Source: Aphrocallistes beatrix (taxonomy: Eukaryota; Porifera; Hexactinellida; Sceptrulophora; Aphrocallistidae). From it: a stretch of DNA of 64,000 nt. The position numbers and the translations under genes were made by a program. The stretch covers positions 4,309,857 through 4,373,856 of the forward strand of contig OY725493.1 of NCBI GenBank assembly GCA_963281255.1. Reading direction: 5' to 3'. Shown here one piece after another: positions 21,098 through 32,449 of the stretch; the first letter of the stretch is position 1; each line of letters opens with the position of its first letter. Under the pieces are notes generated by a model. That model saw only the letters and a list, made by a program, of their open reading frames with translations. It did no database searches and was not told where the DNA came from.

Positions 21098-22323
21098 TGT
21101 AGCGATCACTCGCTTTATTACATAACCACTTAGTATTATAGGTCAATTACTACGACGATCTATACTTAGAATTGTAGCATAGGACATAGCCTACTCTAAT
21201 AATGCCTCACAGTAAAATAACCAAGGATGCGGTAATAGCCGAATGGATTAATACACGATTAGCCTAAAATCGTTAATCATGTAGGATAGGCATTAAGAAT
21301 GTATTACCAGCATATATAAACATGGCATCAAAGTACATATATCCGTTGTCAAAATTTCGATTAGTCATCATATCATTGCGCAACAGGTCATTCTAAGGAC
21401 AATTTTAGCTATTTTCTAAGCTGTTTTAACCCTATTTCTAAATGGTATTAAGGTGTGATTTTTGTGTAGAACCAAGATTAGTACAAGGTGATTTGAATAA
21501 TTTAGAAATTTTCAATGGAATGTTGTTGCATACCTACGTTGCTATAGTAAAGCATTTTGGTCAGTTTGGGCCATTTCATGCAAACTGTAAGAACTAGGTC
21601 TTACAATTTGATCGTATTCGATAGGCAATTGGCTACTTCCTATTAGGTAATAATACAAATTTTACTACTAAATTCACAGACTACAGAGTTATGCGACAAT
21701 TTAGTGTTTGGTCACAATCTTAAAATCAACCCATAACTCAAAACTCCTTGAATTTAGAAGTTCAAGTTGTATTATTACCTAATAGGAAGTAGTCCATTGC
21801 CTATCAAACACAATCAAATTTGGAGCTCTAATCATTACAGTTTGAATGAAATGGCCCAAACTGACCAAAATGCTTTACCATAGCAACGTAGGAATGCAAC
21901 AACATTCCATTGAAAAATTCTAAATTATTCAAATCACCTTGTACTAATCTTGGTTCTACACAAAAATCACACCTTAATAGCATTTAGAAATAGGGTTAAA
22001 ACAGCTTAGAAAATCGCTAAAATTGTATTTAGAATGACCGTTGCGCAATGATATGATGACTAATCGAAATTTTAACAACGGATATGTGTACTTTGATACC
22101 ATGTTTATATATGCTGGTAATACATTCTTAATGGCTATTCTACATGGTTAACGATTTTAGGCTAATCGTGTATTAATCCATTCGGCTACTACTTCATCCC
22201 TAGTCCATGATTTTCAGTCTACTGTGAGGCATTATTAGAGTAGGCTATGCATAGGACTTATAGTTTAGCTTCACTTATTTGTATTTCTCTATATTACAAG
22301 TTAGTGTGTGCATTGACGTAACA
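21098..22323 (+). repeat. 5' LTR, split by a foldback insertion
   Basis: 21098-21185 and 22249-22323 together make the 154-bp LTR, counting the 9-bp duplication once. Apart from one A/G difference it equals the 3' LTR. Confidence 0.92.
21186..22248. mobile_element. 1,063-bp Mutator-like foldback in the 5' LTR
   Basis: Perfect ends ATAGCCTACTCTAATAATGC and GCATTATTAGAGTAGGCTAT. The inverted arms run nearly the whole length, about 500 bp each, with a short centre near 21710-21740. The flanking 9 bp GCATAGGAC is duplicated exactly (21177-21185 and 22249-22257), and the intact 3' LTR shows the empty site. A 9-bp duplication with long TIRs is the mark of Mutator-like elements. No coding content. 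Confidence 0.88.
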
Positions 22324-22353
22324 TAAATACAAATAGTCCAGCTACTCTTCACA

Positions 22354-23754
22354 ATGGCGGCTCCAATGAATATTACGATACCCCCATTGAAAGCAGATGA
22401 GAGGATAGCGGATTGGCAACCCCTATTTACGGCTGCAACTAGTGCCCTAGCGGCTCAGGCAGGTCAGAAGGCTGTGGTGCAGATTCTTCCTTATTATGTC
22501 TGTTGAGATGAATTCGAAAGAGACACGACATTATTAGCGATACAGGAAGAGACAATCGAGGCAGCGTTCAAGATTTTGTGCAATACACTGGACCCGCCGA
22601 TAGACGAATTCGAATCCACCGCACTGGTATGTAGCATGGTCTGGGGCAGAGGAACGCGAGTGGAAGTGTTCTTTACTCTACTGTGGAGGGAAGCCAAGCG
22701 GGCAGGGTTTACCAATAGACAGGTCTGCGTGATACTGACAACGCAACTGCCTAACAGGGTTCAGCCAGGAGTAAAGAAATGGATCAAGGAACGGGAAGAT
22801 AACCCGGTGACAGACGCACAGATGCGTGAATTTATAGCTGCAGTGCAACAGAGTCTTCGACAATCCGATATCGCGTTAGACTACGGGAAAAGAGAAAGAG
22901 AAGAGAAGGCTACGGGCCACTGCAAGGTTATCGATCAAGACTCTCCCGGTGACCCTGGGTCAAGCGGTTCCGACTCTGAGAGAAAGAAGCTCGGAGTATA
23001 CAAGGTCAGACAAGCAGGTTCCAAGGAGCATCATCGCTCTGGACCGAGAGAATCCCTGCGCAGGTACGACGACATGTCCTGCTACACGTGCGGGAAAAGG
23101 GGGCATGGTTATCGGAGTTGCCCGGACCGCATATGCTGGAAGTGCCATGGAAAGGGGCATGACGCGACCGATTGCCGGATTGGGGTGCATGTGACAACGC
23201 GAAGTAACAAGGCGAAAAGGCGTGACTATGTAAATAGAATTGGCGGGTGCGATGAAAAGTCCGTGTCTATTGCAGTTAAAATTCGAGGCAAGCCGTGTTA
23301 CGCGCTGTTGGATACAGGAGCTAAGGTGAATGTCATGGATACCCAGACTATGGATGACTTAAAACTAAGGAGATACTTAGAGCCGGAGGATAGTCTCATA
23401 TATGGAGTATCGGGTACTCCTATATCAGTGGTCGGGAAGATCGAACTGCCCATCGAGGTACCGGGAGAAGAGGTTCGTCGGACAAAGATTCACGTTTTAG
23501 TGGGGGAGGGCCAATCGCTTTTGTTGGGACGGCAGTTCCTCAAACTCTTCACACGAGTGACCTTTGATTGGAGTAATAGAAGCATCACGCTAGGTAGAGC
23601 CAGGATCGATATTGAAGATGAAGTAGTCGGAGGGAACCCGATAGATAGGGCCCGTTCAGTTAAGCTGATTAGTGATCAAGAGGAGGAACTGGTGGGGGCT
23701 CAGGATACGGATCTTACGCGTGACACTACTCAAGGAATTCGATGCCGTATTTAA
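22354..23754 (+). pseudogene. retrotransposon gag-protease frame with an in-frame stop
   Basis: Begins at the ATG at 22354; a TGA at 22504-22506 interrupts the frame, which then stays open to 23754. The downstream part has gag-like helices, then two CCHC zinc knuckles (Cys-x2-Cys-x4-His-x4-Cys, near 23080-23121 and 23134-23175). A retropepsin site L-L-D-T-G-A follows near 23308-23325, with L-L-G-R-Q-F-L further on. The frame ends just as the RT frame begins, which may be either natural frameshifting or damage. Confidence 0.85.
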
Positions 23755-25162
23755 TGACAAACCAGGACGCACTGCAGAATGCGAACATAGGATAGACATA
23801 GGAGACGCAGCTCCAGTCAGGAGCAGGGCAGCACGGATACCGCCACGTTGGGAGGAAGAAATTAATAGGCAGCTTGATGAAATGCTGGAGCAGGGGTTGT
23901 GTCAGGCTTCCATCTCTCCGTGGGCCAGTAACGTGGTTTTAGTAATGAAGAAAGACGGGCGCCAACGTTTCGCAATAGATTATCGGCGTCTGAATAGCGT
24001 CACAAAGAAGGATGCGTATGGGACACCCCAAATACAGGCAATACTAGACCGGCTACACGGATTCAGCTACTTTTCAGTAATCGATATATCCGCTGCCTAT
24101 TGGGGTGTTCCGGTTAGAGAGAAAGACGTAGAAAAAACTGCGTTCAATACGCCAAGAGGGCTATTTGAGATGAAAGTAATGCCATTCGGCCTAGTGAATG
24201 CTCAAGCCACTTTCCAGCGGCTAATGGATACCGTACTCCGGGGTCTCAATAACACAGAGTCCTACATCGACGACTGTGTTATATATTCGTGCAGCTTTAA
24301 GCAACACATGGCAAACCTACGGGCTGTGTTCGAGCGCCTACGGGCGGCAAACCTTCACGTCAAGATCAAGAAATGCCAATTTTGTCGCAGGAGAGTGGAA
24401 TTCTTGGGACACGAAATATCAGAAGAGGGAAGGAAACCCCTAGCATCGGCGGCGGCAAAGTTAGCAAAATTCCCCAGACCCAAAACAGTCTACCGCGCGT
24501 ACATTCCCAACATGGCACAATTGGCAGCTCCGTTATACGAGCTCACAAGAAAGGGAGCTAGATGGGTTTGGTCCAGCCTACGCGAAGAGGCGTTTGACTC
24601 ATTGCGGAATAAACTTGTTCGAGAGCCAATTTCACTAGCTTTCCCAAATTGGAAGAAAAGTTTCGTCATTGAGGCAGATGCAAGTTCGCGGGCCGTAGGC
24701 GCGGTATTGTCTCAGAGGAATGAGGCCACCGGGCAGTTGCACCCAATCGAATTCTTTTCGTCCTCGCTTAACAAAGCACAGGAAAATTATTGCGCAGGAC
24801 AATTAGAGGCGTGGGCCTTGGTTGCGGCGTGTCGAAAGTGGAGCACTTACCTGAGGGCGACAGCTGAGATAGAGTTAATTACTGACCACTGTCCACTAAA
24901 GTGGCTGCGCAACCAAAGGGACCCACGCAGAACCTTTGAGCGATGGATCTTGGAATTGGAGGAGTATACGTACCACATTGTACACCGCCCAGGCAGGGAG
25001 AATCACTTACCAGATTATTTAAGCAGAGTGCCCGACTTAGCTTTTGACACAGAAGTACAATATGACAGTACATTCGAAGATAAAGTCTTTACAGTGGGAC
25101 ATACAGGTGAAAATATCCAATTAGAGGTAAATTTAAGCCAAGAGCAGAGAGAGATCCTGTGA
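23672..25162 (+). pseudogene. retrotransposon reverse transcriptase and RNase H frame
   Basis: RT core with the first Asp in V-I-D-I-S (residue 138 of this frame) and the Y-I-D-D box (198-201). RNase H follows: E-A-D-A-S (335-339), Q-L-E-A-W and T-D-H-C carry its acidic residues. About 15 residues usual between the RT thumb and the R-A-Y-I-P-N block are missing in frame near position 273. The frame ends before the integrase and continues only after a one-base break at about 25155. Confidence 0.85.
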
Positions 25163-26575
25163 TTAGGGATGCACTGGAACAGCTGAAGAGGACCGGCAGG
25201 GTTCAGTCGGGTCAGCTCCGCAGGGTTGCAGAGCAGCTAGAAGTGAAGGGAGGGATACTCTGCTTCCATAACCTCGTTGTGGTCCCGAAGAAGGCCAGGG
25301 GTGAAGTGTTGAAGAAGGTTCACGCCGCAGGCCATTTCGGCCAGAAAAGAACGTTAGGAAATCTAAAACGCAGCTACTTCTGGTTGGGGATGACGCAGGA
25401 GGTACGGTTCTTCTGCCAAAGCTGCATGGTATGCCAAAGGGCTAAACCTTCAAACCAGCCTAGAGTACCGCTACAGGAATTCAGTACTGAAGGAATAGGG
25501 CCAGGGGACCTGGTGGCGATGGATGTCGCAACCCTGCCGTGGGCCGACGAGCAGTTTCGGCATTTCCTATGTATTGTAGACGTTTTTACAAGGTACATTG
25601 AACTTACGCCCTTGCGAGATCAGAAGGCAGCCTCACTAGTGCACGAATTCGAACGCGGGTGGGTTTTTCGGGGGCATGGGGTGCCCAAGGGTTTGCTGAC
25701 AGACCAGGCTCATAACATCGACGGCGTAGAAGTCAGATTCCCCTTATCACCCCCAAGCGGATGGGTTGGTTGAAAGATGCATAGGGCTGGTCAAGCAGGT
25801 GGCCAGATGCTTAACGCTAGATCGCAGGCTGCCCAAGGAATCTTGGCCCGATATTCTTCCAGAAGTTGCCTTTTACTGCAACAACGCCCAAAACGCGTCA
25901 GCGAAGTTTTCAGCGCAACTGCTAATGACTGGTAGACAGCCCACTTCGCCGATAGATGCCAGCATGGGCACCAGGCAGTGGTCAGAATTACCCAGCCAGG
26001 ATCAGCACGTGGAACGTTTGAGGGAAATTAAAGTGGAGTTGGAGGCGTTGGCGCGGGAAAATGACGGACAGTGTAAGGCTAAGAGGGATGAGATACGCAA
26101 CGAAGGAACGAGGCTCCCGGCTATCAAGAAGGGGGAGTGGGTAATGGAGAGAAACGAGTTCCGAAAGGATTCGCTAGACCCGAAGTTCGAGGGACCATAC
26201 CTTGTTTTGGACGTTAGAAACGCCAGCATCAAGATTCAGAGGAAGAACAAGGGCAGATGGGTGCACGCTAGTCGGTGCAAGAAATACGATGCCAGCGGAG
26301 GTGTCGTAGTAACCACTGCCCCTATTCAAGGGGAAACAGATGAGATGGAGTACTCAGAAGGGGAAGAGCACGGAGCAGAAATTGTGGGTTTAGAGGCTCC
26401 AGACGATGAGCTCATACCGAGTCAAACGGAGACAGAGACAAACGAACAAGAGGAGGACCTGGTGAGCGAAAGAAGATATCCATTGCGCATTCGGAAGGCC
26501 AAAAGTTACGATGACTATGTACTCAGCTTGGGGGAGTACTCAGAATCAATTGAGTCGGACTCGTATTCATTTTAG
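25159..26575 (+). pseudogene. retrotransposon integrase frames, one frame break
   Basis: Two frames, 25159-25773 and 25766-26575. The first has the His-His-Cys-Cys zinc domain (H-A-A-G-H, then C-M-V-C) and the first two catalytic Asp residues (A-M-D-V-A, L-T-D-Q). The third catalytic residue, Glu, lies in the second frame, so a frame break at about 25745 separates the catalytic triad. The second frame continues into the GPY-like C-terminal domain (E-G-P-Y-L-V) and a charged tail. Confidence 0.83.
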
Positions 26576-26585
26576 GGGGGAGTGA

Positions 26586-26739
26586 TGTAGCGATCACTCG
26601 CTTTATTACATAACCACTTAGTATTATAGGTCAATTACTACGACGATCTATACTTAGAATTGTAGCATAGGACTTATAGTTTAGCTTCACTTGTTTGTAT
26701 TTCTCTATATTACAAGTTAGTGTGTGCATTGACGTAACA
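26586..26739 (+). repeat. 3' LTR, intact
   Basis: 154 bp, starts TGTAGCG and ends GTAACA, preceded by the polypurine run and followed by the GTAT duplication. Confidence 0.92.
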
Positions 26740-27198
26740 GTATTGATATTTGATTAACTCTGTTCTTTCTGATTTGTTCTATTTTTGTAGATCTGTACTT
26801 TTTTGAGTCTGTGCTAATTAAAAAATCAAATTGTTAAATTTCGCAGTAGCGCACATACGGAGATACATACATACGTACATGAACGTGGTACGCCGTCCTT
26901 GCCAAAAAGGCATCTCTACAAAAACTGCACTAAAAATGGTCCCTCAGATCAAATCTAACAACCAAAACTGATCCCCCGACTAAATCTGGCAGCTAAAACT
27001 AGTTCCCGGACTAATTTGTGACAGGATCCCAAAAGCACCCTTCGATACAAATTGTGAGATTTGAACGGTCTGTCGTGAGATCGTGACATCTTGCTCTAAA
27101 TCGTGAGACTTACGACGAGATCGTGAGAGTTGAGAGCCTTGTATTATACTATTCAATTGACTTTTAATTCCCTAACAGTTATTTTGAATGTAAAATTA

Positions 27199-28332
27199 AT
27201 GGCGAGAAGGAATCAAGAAGCTCCTACAATCATAATCGATGCTGGTTCTGGCAATACCAGAGCGGGGATGGCAGGGGATAGCGCCCCTCGTGCTGTGTTT
27301 CCTTCGATCATCGGAAGACTGCGGCACCGAAATATCCTGGTCGGTTTGAACTTATTCAGCAAAACAGTGTTTGTCGGTGATGAAGTAAGATCAAAGCGCA
27401 GTATTTTATATGTAAAATATCCGATAGAACATGGTATTGTCACAAACTGGGATGATATGGAGGAGTTATTGCATCACACATTTTATAACGAACTGCATGT
27501 CGAACCTAACCTGCATCCTCTGCTAGTTACAGAACCGCTGCTCAATCCTAAAGCTAATAGGGAGAAAATGACACAAATAGTATTCGAGAATTTCAACACT
27601 CCTCTCTTCCATCTCTCGCTCAACGCTGTGCTAGCTTTACTCTCTACTGGCAGGAATAATGGGCTGGTGATCGACTCGGGAGACGGAGTTAGTCATACTG
27701 TTCCCATCTACAAAGGATTCCCTCTCACCTCAGCCATCTCCCGCTTAGACTTAGCGGGACGGGGCCTGACTGATTATTTGGCAAAAATTATAGCCGAGCA
27801 AGGCTACGACTTTAGCTGCAGTGAGCGTGATATACTTCGTGACATGAAGGAGAAGTTGGGTTATGTTTCTCTAGATTTTCAAGAGGAAATGCAAAAAGAT
27901 AGATCAATTTGTGAAGAGAAGACATATGAGTACCAAGGCTCTGAGATACGAATTGGTAATGGAATGTTCCGTTGTGTTGAGCCCCTCTTCCAACCATCAC
28001 TTATTGGCATGAGTGCTTGTGGCCTGCCAGATGTAGCGTTTCATTCCATAATGAGGTGCGACATCGATATCCGTAAAGTAATGTTCAGGAATATAGTGTT
28101 GTCAGGAGGCAGCTCTCTATTCCCTGGCATGGGAGAGCGAATGCAAAAAGAGATTGCTTATCTAGCACCATCAAGTGCTACTGTAAAAGTAAGATCTCCT
28201 GAAACTCAACACAGTACCTGGATCGGAGGATCTATTCTAGCGTCATTGGATCAATTTGAAACTATGTGTATCTCGAAACAAGATTACGATGAAGTAGGCC
28301 CTTGCATTGTACATAGGAAGTGTATAATTTAG
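27199..28332 (+). CDS. divergent actin, single exon
   Basis: A 377-residue actin (actin is 375), so the whole fold is present: I-D-A-G-S-G phosphate loop 1, Y-P-I-E-H-G with the His methylated in actin, [22 protein letters not shown] phosphate loop 2, G-R-x-L-T-D-Y and C-terminal H-R-K-C. Changes lie where actin almost never changes: the D-loop (residues 41-58), the hydrophobic plug and nucleotide-adjacent positions, and the end is C-I-I instead of C-F. The start is the ATG at 27199; the frame is open upstream without another ATG. No introns, which could mean a retrocopy that stayed open. It may be a specialised actin rather than a numbered ARP. Short TCGTGAGA repeats lie upstream at 27065-27130. 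Confidence 0.85.
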   Translation: MARRNQEAPTIIIDAGSGNTRAGMAGDSAPRAVFPSIIGRLRHRNILVGLNLFSKTVFVGDEVRSKRSILYVKYPIEHGIVTNWDDMEELLHHTFYNELHVEPNLHPLLVTEPLLNPKANREKMTQIVFENFNTPLFHLSLNAVLALLSTGRNNGLVIDSGDGVSHTVPIYKGFPLTSAISRLDLAGRGLTDYLAKIIAEQGYDFSCSERDILRDMKEKLGYVSLDFQEEMQKDRSICEEKTYEYQGSEIRIGNGMFRCVEPLFQPSLIGMSACGLPDVAFHSIMRCDIDIRKVMFRNIVLSGGSSLFPGMGERMQKEIAYLAPSSATVKVRSPETQHSTWIGGSILASLDQFETMCISKQDYDEVGPCIVHRKCII

Positions 28333-28875
28333 TAATTTAGGTCAATTAAAATGTCATGGCATAAAGTGTGAATATTCAAGCATTTTTTATTAATAATATA
28401 CGTATAACTATAATGTGCGTACTGTCACGGAATATATGGACCACCTCTGAAATGATTGGTCCCCCAGTACTACTATGTTACTGTGTTGGGCTTTGTGAAT
28501 TTAAGCACAAAATCGTCTTGTGCGCGAGAGGTAACTAAACACTGGTGTATTTCGATAATCGGGAACAACACGGCATCCCAATCATCATTCTTCGATCAAA
28601 TCTATGTCAATTTTATGTTTTACAAGAAAATCTATTCCCAATCATTATTCCACTAAAGATGAAACTACCACGAACTCTTGTGATGAACGAAGTCCGCCAA
28701 TTGATATTTCTAAACAAACTTCAGCGACGATCAAATTCGTCTTGCTACCATTACAGTCTCTAGTTTTCTGAGGTCAGCATGATGATGATGATGTAATTAG
28801 ATTCATCGTGGGAGGTCTATTCTCATACAAATCTGACACAGTATTGCATATACAGTATACTCCACTTAATAGATA
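28333..28875. other. intergenic, no feature seen
   Basis: Short open frames on the plus strand at 28456-28763 have no family resemblance. It holds the actin 3' end. Confidence 0.4.
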
Positions 28876-29321
28876 CAAGCGCGCTTCGCTTGCTTGCACT
28901 GCGCGGCTGACGGACACTTTGTGTCCACCGGAGGCGCCCTTTGGACGCCTGGGGTCACATTGATTAATTATAACGGGGATAACATCTCTAAATACGTCTG
29001 TCCTACTGTTTTGATGTGTAATGATGATGTCATAACAGAGTGATGAGTCATCATTTGAGTGATGAGTCATCATTAACACGGCTAGTTATGGTCAAAAAAC
29101 TGAAATTTCTAATTATAAAAAGGTGACAATGACGTCATAATTCCATGATGAGTCGACATTTTCGCCTGAGCTCAGAACTCAGTGGAGCCATAGCCAAAAT
29201 ACTCCCACATGCCAAAAATCAGCTTTCTGGGCCTGGCAGTTTCTTCAATCAATTCGTTACACATACATATATATATATATACATATATACAGTATATATT
29301 AATCGAGTTTTAATAGTAAGG
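28876..29321 (+). mobile_element. multi-hairpin repeat, copy B (full order of blocks)
   Basis: CAAGCGCGCTTCGCTTGC start; stems GGACAC/GTGTCC and GGCGCC/GGCGCC-like; the words GATGAGTCATCAT (twice) and ATGACGTCATAA; then the block ending CAATTCGTTAC, a TA run and the terminal AATCGAGTTTTAATAGTAAG. This is the least disturbed copy and best defines the element at about 445 bp. Confidence 0.75.
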
Positions 29322-29374
29322 GTAATATAATGTTCTTTATTCCATATTGTGAAATTGTACGAATTACGAATATT

Positions 29375-29635
29375 AGGACATAACTAATTTACGGAATGGA
29401 ACGGAACGGAACCATTCCGGGAAATCTGAGTACCTAATTTACTGAACTTGACGGACCGGAATTTTAAATGGCTATTTTACGGAATATTCCGTAAAATAGG
29501 CGTTTATAATATCCGGAATGGAATATTCCGTAAAATATGCATTTTAATTTCCTGAACCGTTCCGTCAAATTCCGTAAATTAGGCGCACAGATTTCCCGGA
29601 ATGGTTCCGTTCCATTCCGTAAATTAGGTATGTCC
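29375..29635. mobile_element. 261-bp hAT-like MITE next to the NHL gene start
   Basis: Ends GGACATAACTAATTTACGG and CCGTAAATTAGGTATGTCC; the exact 8-bp duplication GAATATTA flanks it (29367-29374, 29636-29643). Inside are further inverted GGAATATTCC blocks. It ends 44 bp before the ATG of the NHL gene. Confidence 0.85.
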
Positions 29636-29679
29636 GAATATTATGCATTTCTAAAACATTATCAATCTAACATTAGAAA

Positions 29680-30907
29680 ATGTCTCGTGCTGATGTGTTG
29701 AGAAGGGATTCATTCCTCTCTCAGGTGGAGAGAGTGAGGAGGGAAATAGGTTCAAAATTCGAGAAATCTCATCAGGTGTTAGTGGAGAGGGAAACCACTC
29801 TATTGTCAGAGCTGGATGAGTTGGTGGTTAGGTACAGAGGGGAAGGAATCAACCAACAGAATGAAGAACTAAATCGTTTGAAAGAGTTGCAATTATCCTC
29901 TGTGAAGGAAAATGAAAACAAAGAAACTGTGAAGAAGAGTGTGTCTGTGCTGGAAGCAGGCGTGAGAGAGAGAAGAGCTAAGTTTGAGAGAGATCTCGCT
30001 AGCATGCGGAGAGTAGTGTTGAAGTGGGATGAGTGCGTATTCGATAAACTAAGGGAGATTGGAGCAATCGAGGTGAGTGATCTACCTCCCTATGAAGATA
30101 GAGGAGACCCCCTCATGGTAGCTTCTAGACACAGATCTTTTGAATCTACATCACCAGGACTGTTCTATTCTCCTGGATCAATCGCAATAGATTCGCAAAC
30201 TGACAATATTTACATCTGTGATTCAGGAAACCATCGTATAGAAGTGTTTACTAAAAAACTGGAATTTTTATTCGATTTCAATGAGATGATGGGCTGGCTA
30301 GGCGGTATCTGTATCAACCTTAACAGAGTCTATGATAGGGAGCAGTTCCCTGAATGTGTATAGTACTGATGGAAAATTATTAAACTCTGCTGGACAGAGA
30401 GGGAAAGAAAAGCAATACTTTGATTGTCCTAGAGGAGTTTCTGTTTCAAATGATGAGAGAAGAATTTACATATGTGACAGTTACAATGCTAGAATCCAGT
30501 GTTTAAACTTGGATCTTACATTCCATTCATTGATTGAAGATATTCCCTCTCCCAGAGATGTTAAGCTGACTCCTGATGAGGTTATACTGTTGACATCAGA
30601 AAATCCGTGTGTGCGTTACTACAATTATTCTCATCAGCTTATCAGACAGATAGTACCTCGTGGAACTGGAAACCTAGTGATAAATCCATGGTACTTCTGT
30701 GTAGACAAAGCTAGCAACATTCTACTGACAGATTTAGCTTCTAGCTGTGTATTAATTTTTTCTAACAGAGGAAAATTAATACACAAACTCGGACAGGAAG
30801 GAGAAGATAGAGGAGAGTTCATTGAAGTTAGAGGAATAGCTCTTGACTTTGAAGGCAGAATAATAGTAGCTTCTGAGAATCCAAATAATTGTATCCAACT
30901 ATTCTGA
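29680..30907 (+). pseudogene. coiled-coil/NHL-repeat protein with one frame break
   Basis: The first frame (29680-30363) starts at an ATG and encodes a long coiled coil (about residues 1-130, rich in R-E-L-K), then NHL beta-propeller blades (S-P-G-S-I-A-I-D, I-Y-I-C-D-S-G-N-H-R-I). A second frame (from about 30332 to 30907) continues the same propeller: I-Y-I-C-D-S-Y-N-A-R-I-Q and several more blades to a proper stop. One small length change near 30330-30345 would account for the break. This layout resembles TRIM-NHL proteins without RING or B-box. Either a recent pseudogene or an assembly error; the rest is intact. Confidence 0.75.
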
Positions 30908-31328
30908 CTTATTCCTTTACTTATACGTAGTATTTTTATGTTGCATTCTTGTGGTGATTTACATGGGACTGAACTTCTATTATCAAGTAATTCAGGTTGA
31001 GTATAGTAATGCCACTAAACAAGTAAGGCTATTCATTTAAAAGAGAAATCATGTTCCGCGCCAAGTAAGAATTTGTGCGAAGTAGACACAGGGCAGTGCG
31101 AGCCCATTTATGTCAGCCAGGCCAAACCTGGATATTATTGATGAGCAGGTATTTTGACTAATATTCAGGATCACTACTATACATTACTGAACCAAGGAAG
31201 ACTCGAATTGATTCAAATATGCCCAAACAAGATACAGTGTATATTGATATTACCTTTGCATCATTCTTTTGTACCATTCATTGGTGAATGGATGTCTACA
31301 ATATGGAAAACAATTTCATATTTTGAAT
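30908..31328. other. intergenic, no feature seen
   Basis: Spacer after the NHL gene. A short open frame (31154-31348) has no family resemblance. No element recognised. Confidence 0.4.
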
Positions 31329-31676
31329 TACCGTATTGCTTCGAATAAGCGCCCGGGCGCTTATTAATTTCGTGCACCCTTTAGACCCGGCGCTTATTTT
31401 TTTCATTCGCTATTTTGGCCCAGCGCTCTTTTTTTTGTTTACTATATTGACCGGGACTTTTATTTTTGCCACAACTGAGAATGTTAGTTCTATTAAAAAA
31501 GGATAATGTAATGTTTCAAAAAGCACTTTTATCTATGCCACTACTGAGAATACTAGTTAGTAGGTAGGTATATAAAAAAGGGACAATGTTGTTTCAAGAA
31601 TGATGTTCAGAGAACTAAAATGCCCCGGCGTCCGACGCTTATTCGAGCCCCGGCGCTTATTCAAGGAAATACGGTA
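31329..31676. mobile_element. 348-bp MITE with TACCGTATT ends
   Basis: Inverted ends TACCGTATTGCTTCGAATAA and TTATTCAAGGAAATACGGTA, each running inward into GCGCC. Internal GGCGCTTATT units are repeated in both directions. Superfamily not certain. Confidence 0.75.
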
Positions 31677-32449
31677 CTCAGTTTCAATGTCACTTTTCCT
31701 TCGACAAGAAAGGTCACTTTGAAAATAGTTTCACTTTTGAGTGTCAAAAGGTGAGCTGGGCTTACCAGGGCTGGAATATTCTGCCCATGTGACCTTAAAT
31801 TCTGAAAAACACTTGGCGCAACAAAGTCATTTGTGCTTTTGAAATATTCCAACTCGCAAAGTAGGAATTAATACATTGGCAAGTATTTATAAATTAAATA
31901 TTTGGATTCTACTAGGAGTATCGAGGTTGAAAACCCGCTTTGTTCGATTCAGTTCTTGACTAAAAATGGACAAACCGTACAAAAAGAATATTTTCGGAAA
32001 GACACATATTCTAAATGACCTTGGCTTGTCTGCTTCTATTTATTAATTGTTTGTTTTTGATATAGACTAACGGCAATTTATTTTATATGTTATTAGTCTT
32101 AGTTCTATCTATGAATATCTTCTGGATTAATGACTACAAAGGTTCCAGGATCATGTAACACCCCGGATTCCAAAGATTTTCCTCTGAGGGGAAAGTCCCA
32201 ATACCCCCTTCTAATGCCCCCACTCTTTGAGAGCTTGCTACCCCATACTCAAATATCCGAATATGTTACCACCATTATTATCCTATTAGGATCACGCATC
32301 AATTAATTCAAAACAGACACAGCTATTCACATTTCAATCCTGAGAGGTCTGGAGTACTTATGCCATGCTGCAAAAATATTAATCGGTTTCAGAACCTACT
32401 AATCATCTAGGGAGGAATGCTGCAGTTGCCAGAATTCGACTCGAATGTT

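Larger units (their letters stand above)
21098..26739 (+). mobile_element. Ty3/gypsy-type LTR retrotransposon, defective
   Basis: Complete insertion with 154-bp LTRs beginning TGTAGCG and ending GACGTAACA. Target duplication GTAT lies on both outer edges (21094-21097 and 26740-26743). The gag-protease-RT-RNase H-integrase order places it in Ty3/gypsy. The LTR copies differ at one position, so it is young. It carries one in-frame stop in gag and frame breaks near 23690, 25155 and 25745. A polypurine run AGGGGGGAGTGA directly precedes the 3' LTR. No clear tRNA primer site is seen after the 5' LTR. The 5' LTR holds a later 1,063-bp insertion. Confidence 0.92.
20340..27020. mobile_element. inverted arms with GGACCA repeats flanking the retrotransposon
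   Basis: Left arm 20340-20640: CCTGTCA, then tandem GGACCAGTTTTGGC-type units, then CTGCACT complement and a block ending near GCGAAATTT. Right arm 26835-27020 is the inverse: AAATTTCGCAGTAGCGC, then TGCACTAAAAATGGTCC, diverged GG-T-CC units and TGACAGG. Another set of units lies at 20875-20950. I infer one older foldback element into whose middle the LTR retrotransposon inserted. Confidence 0.5.
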
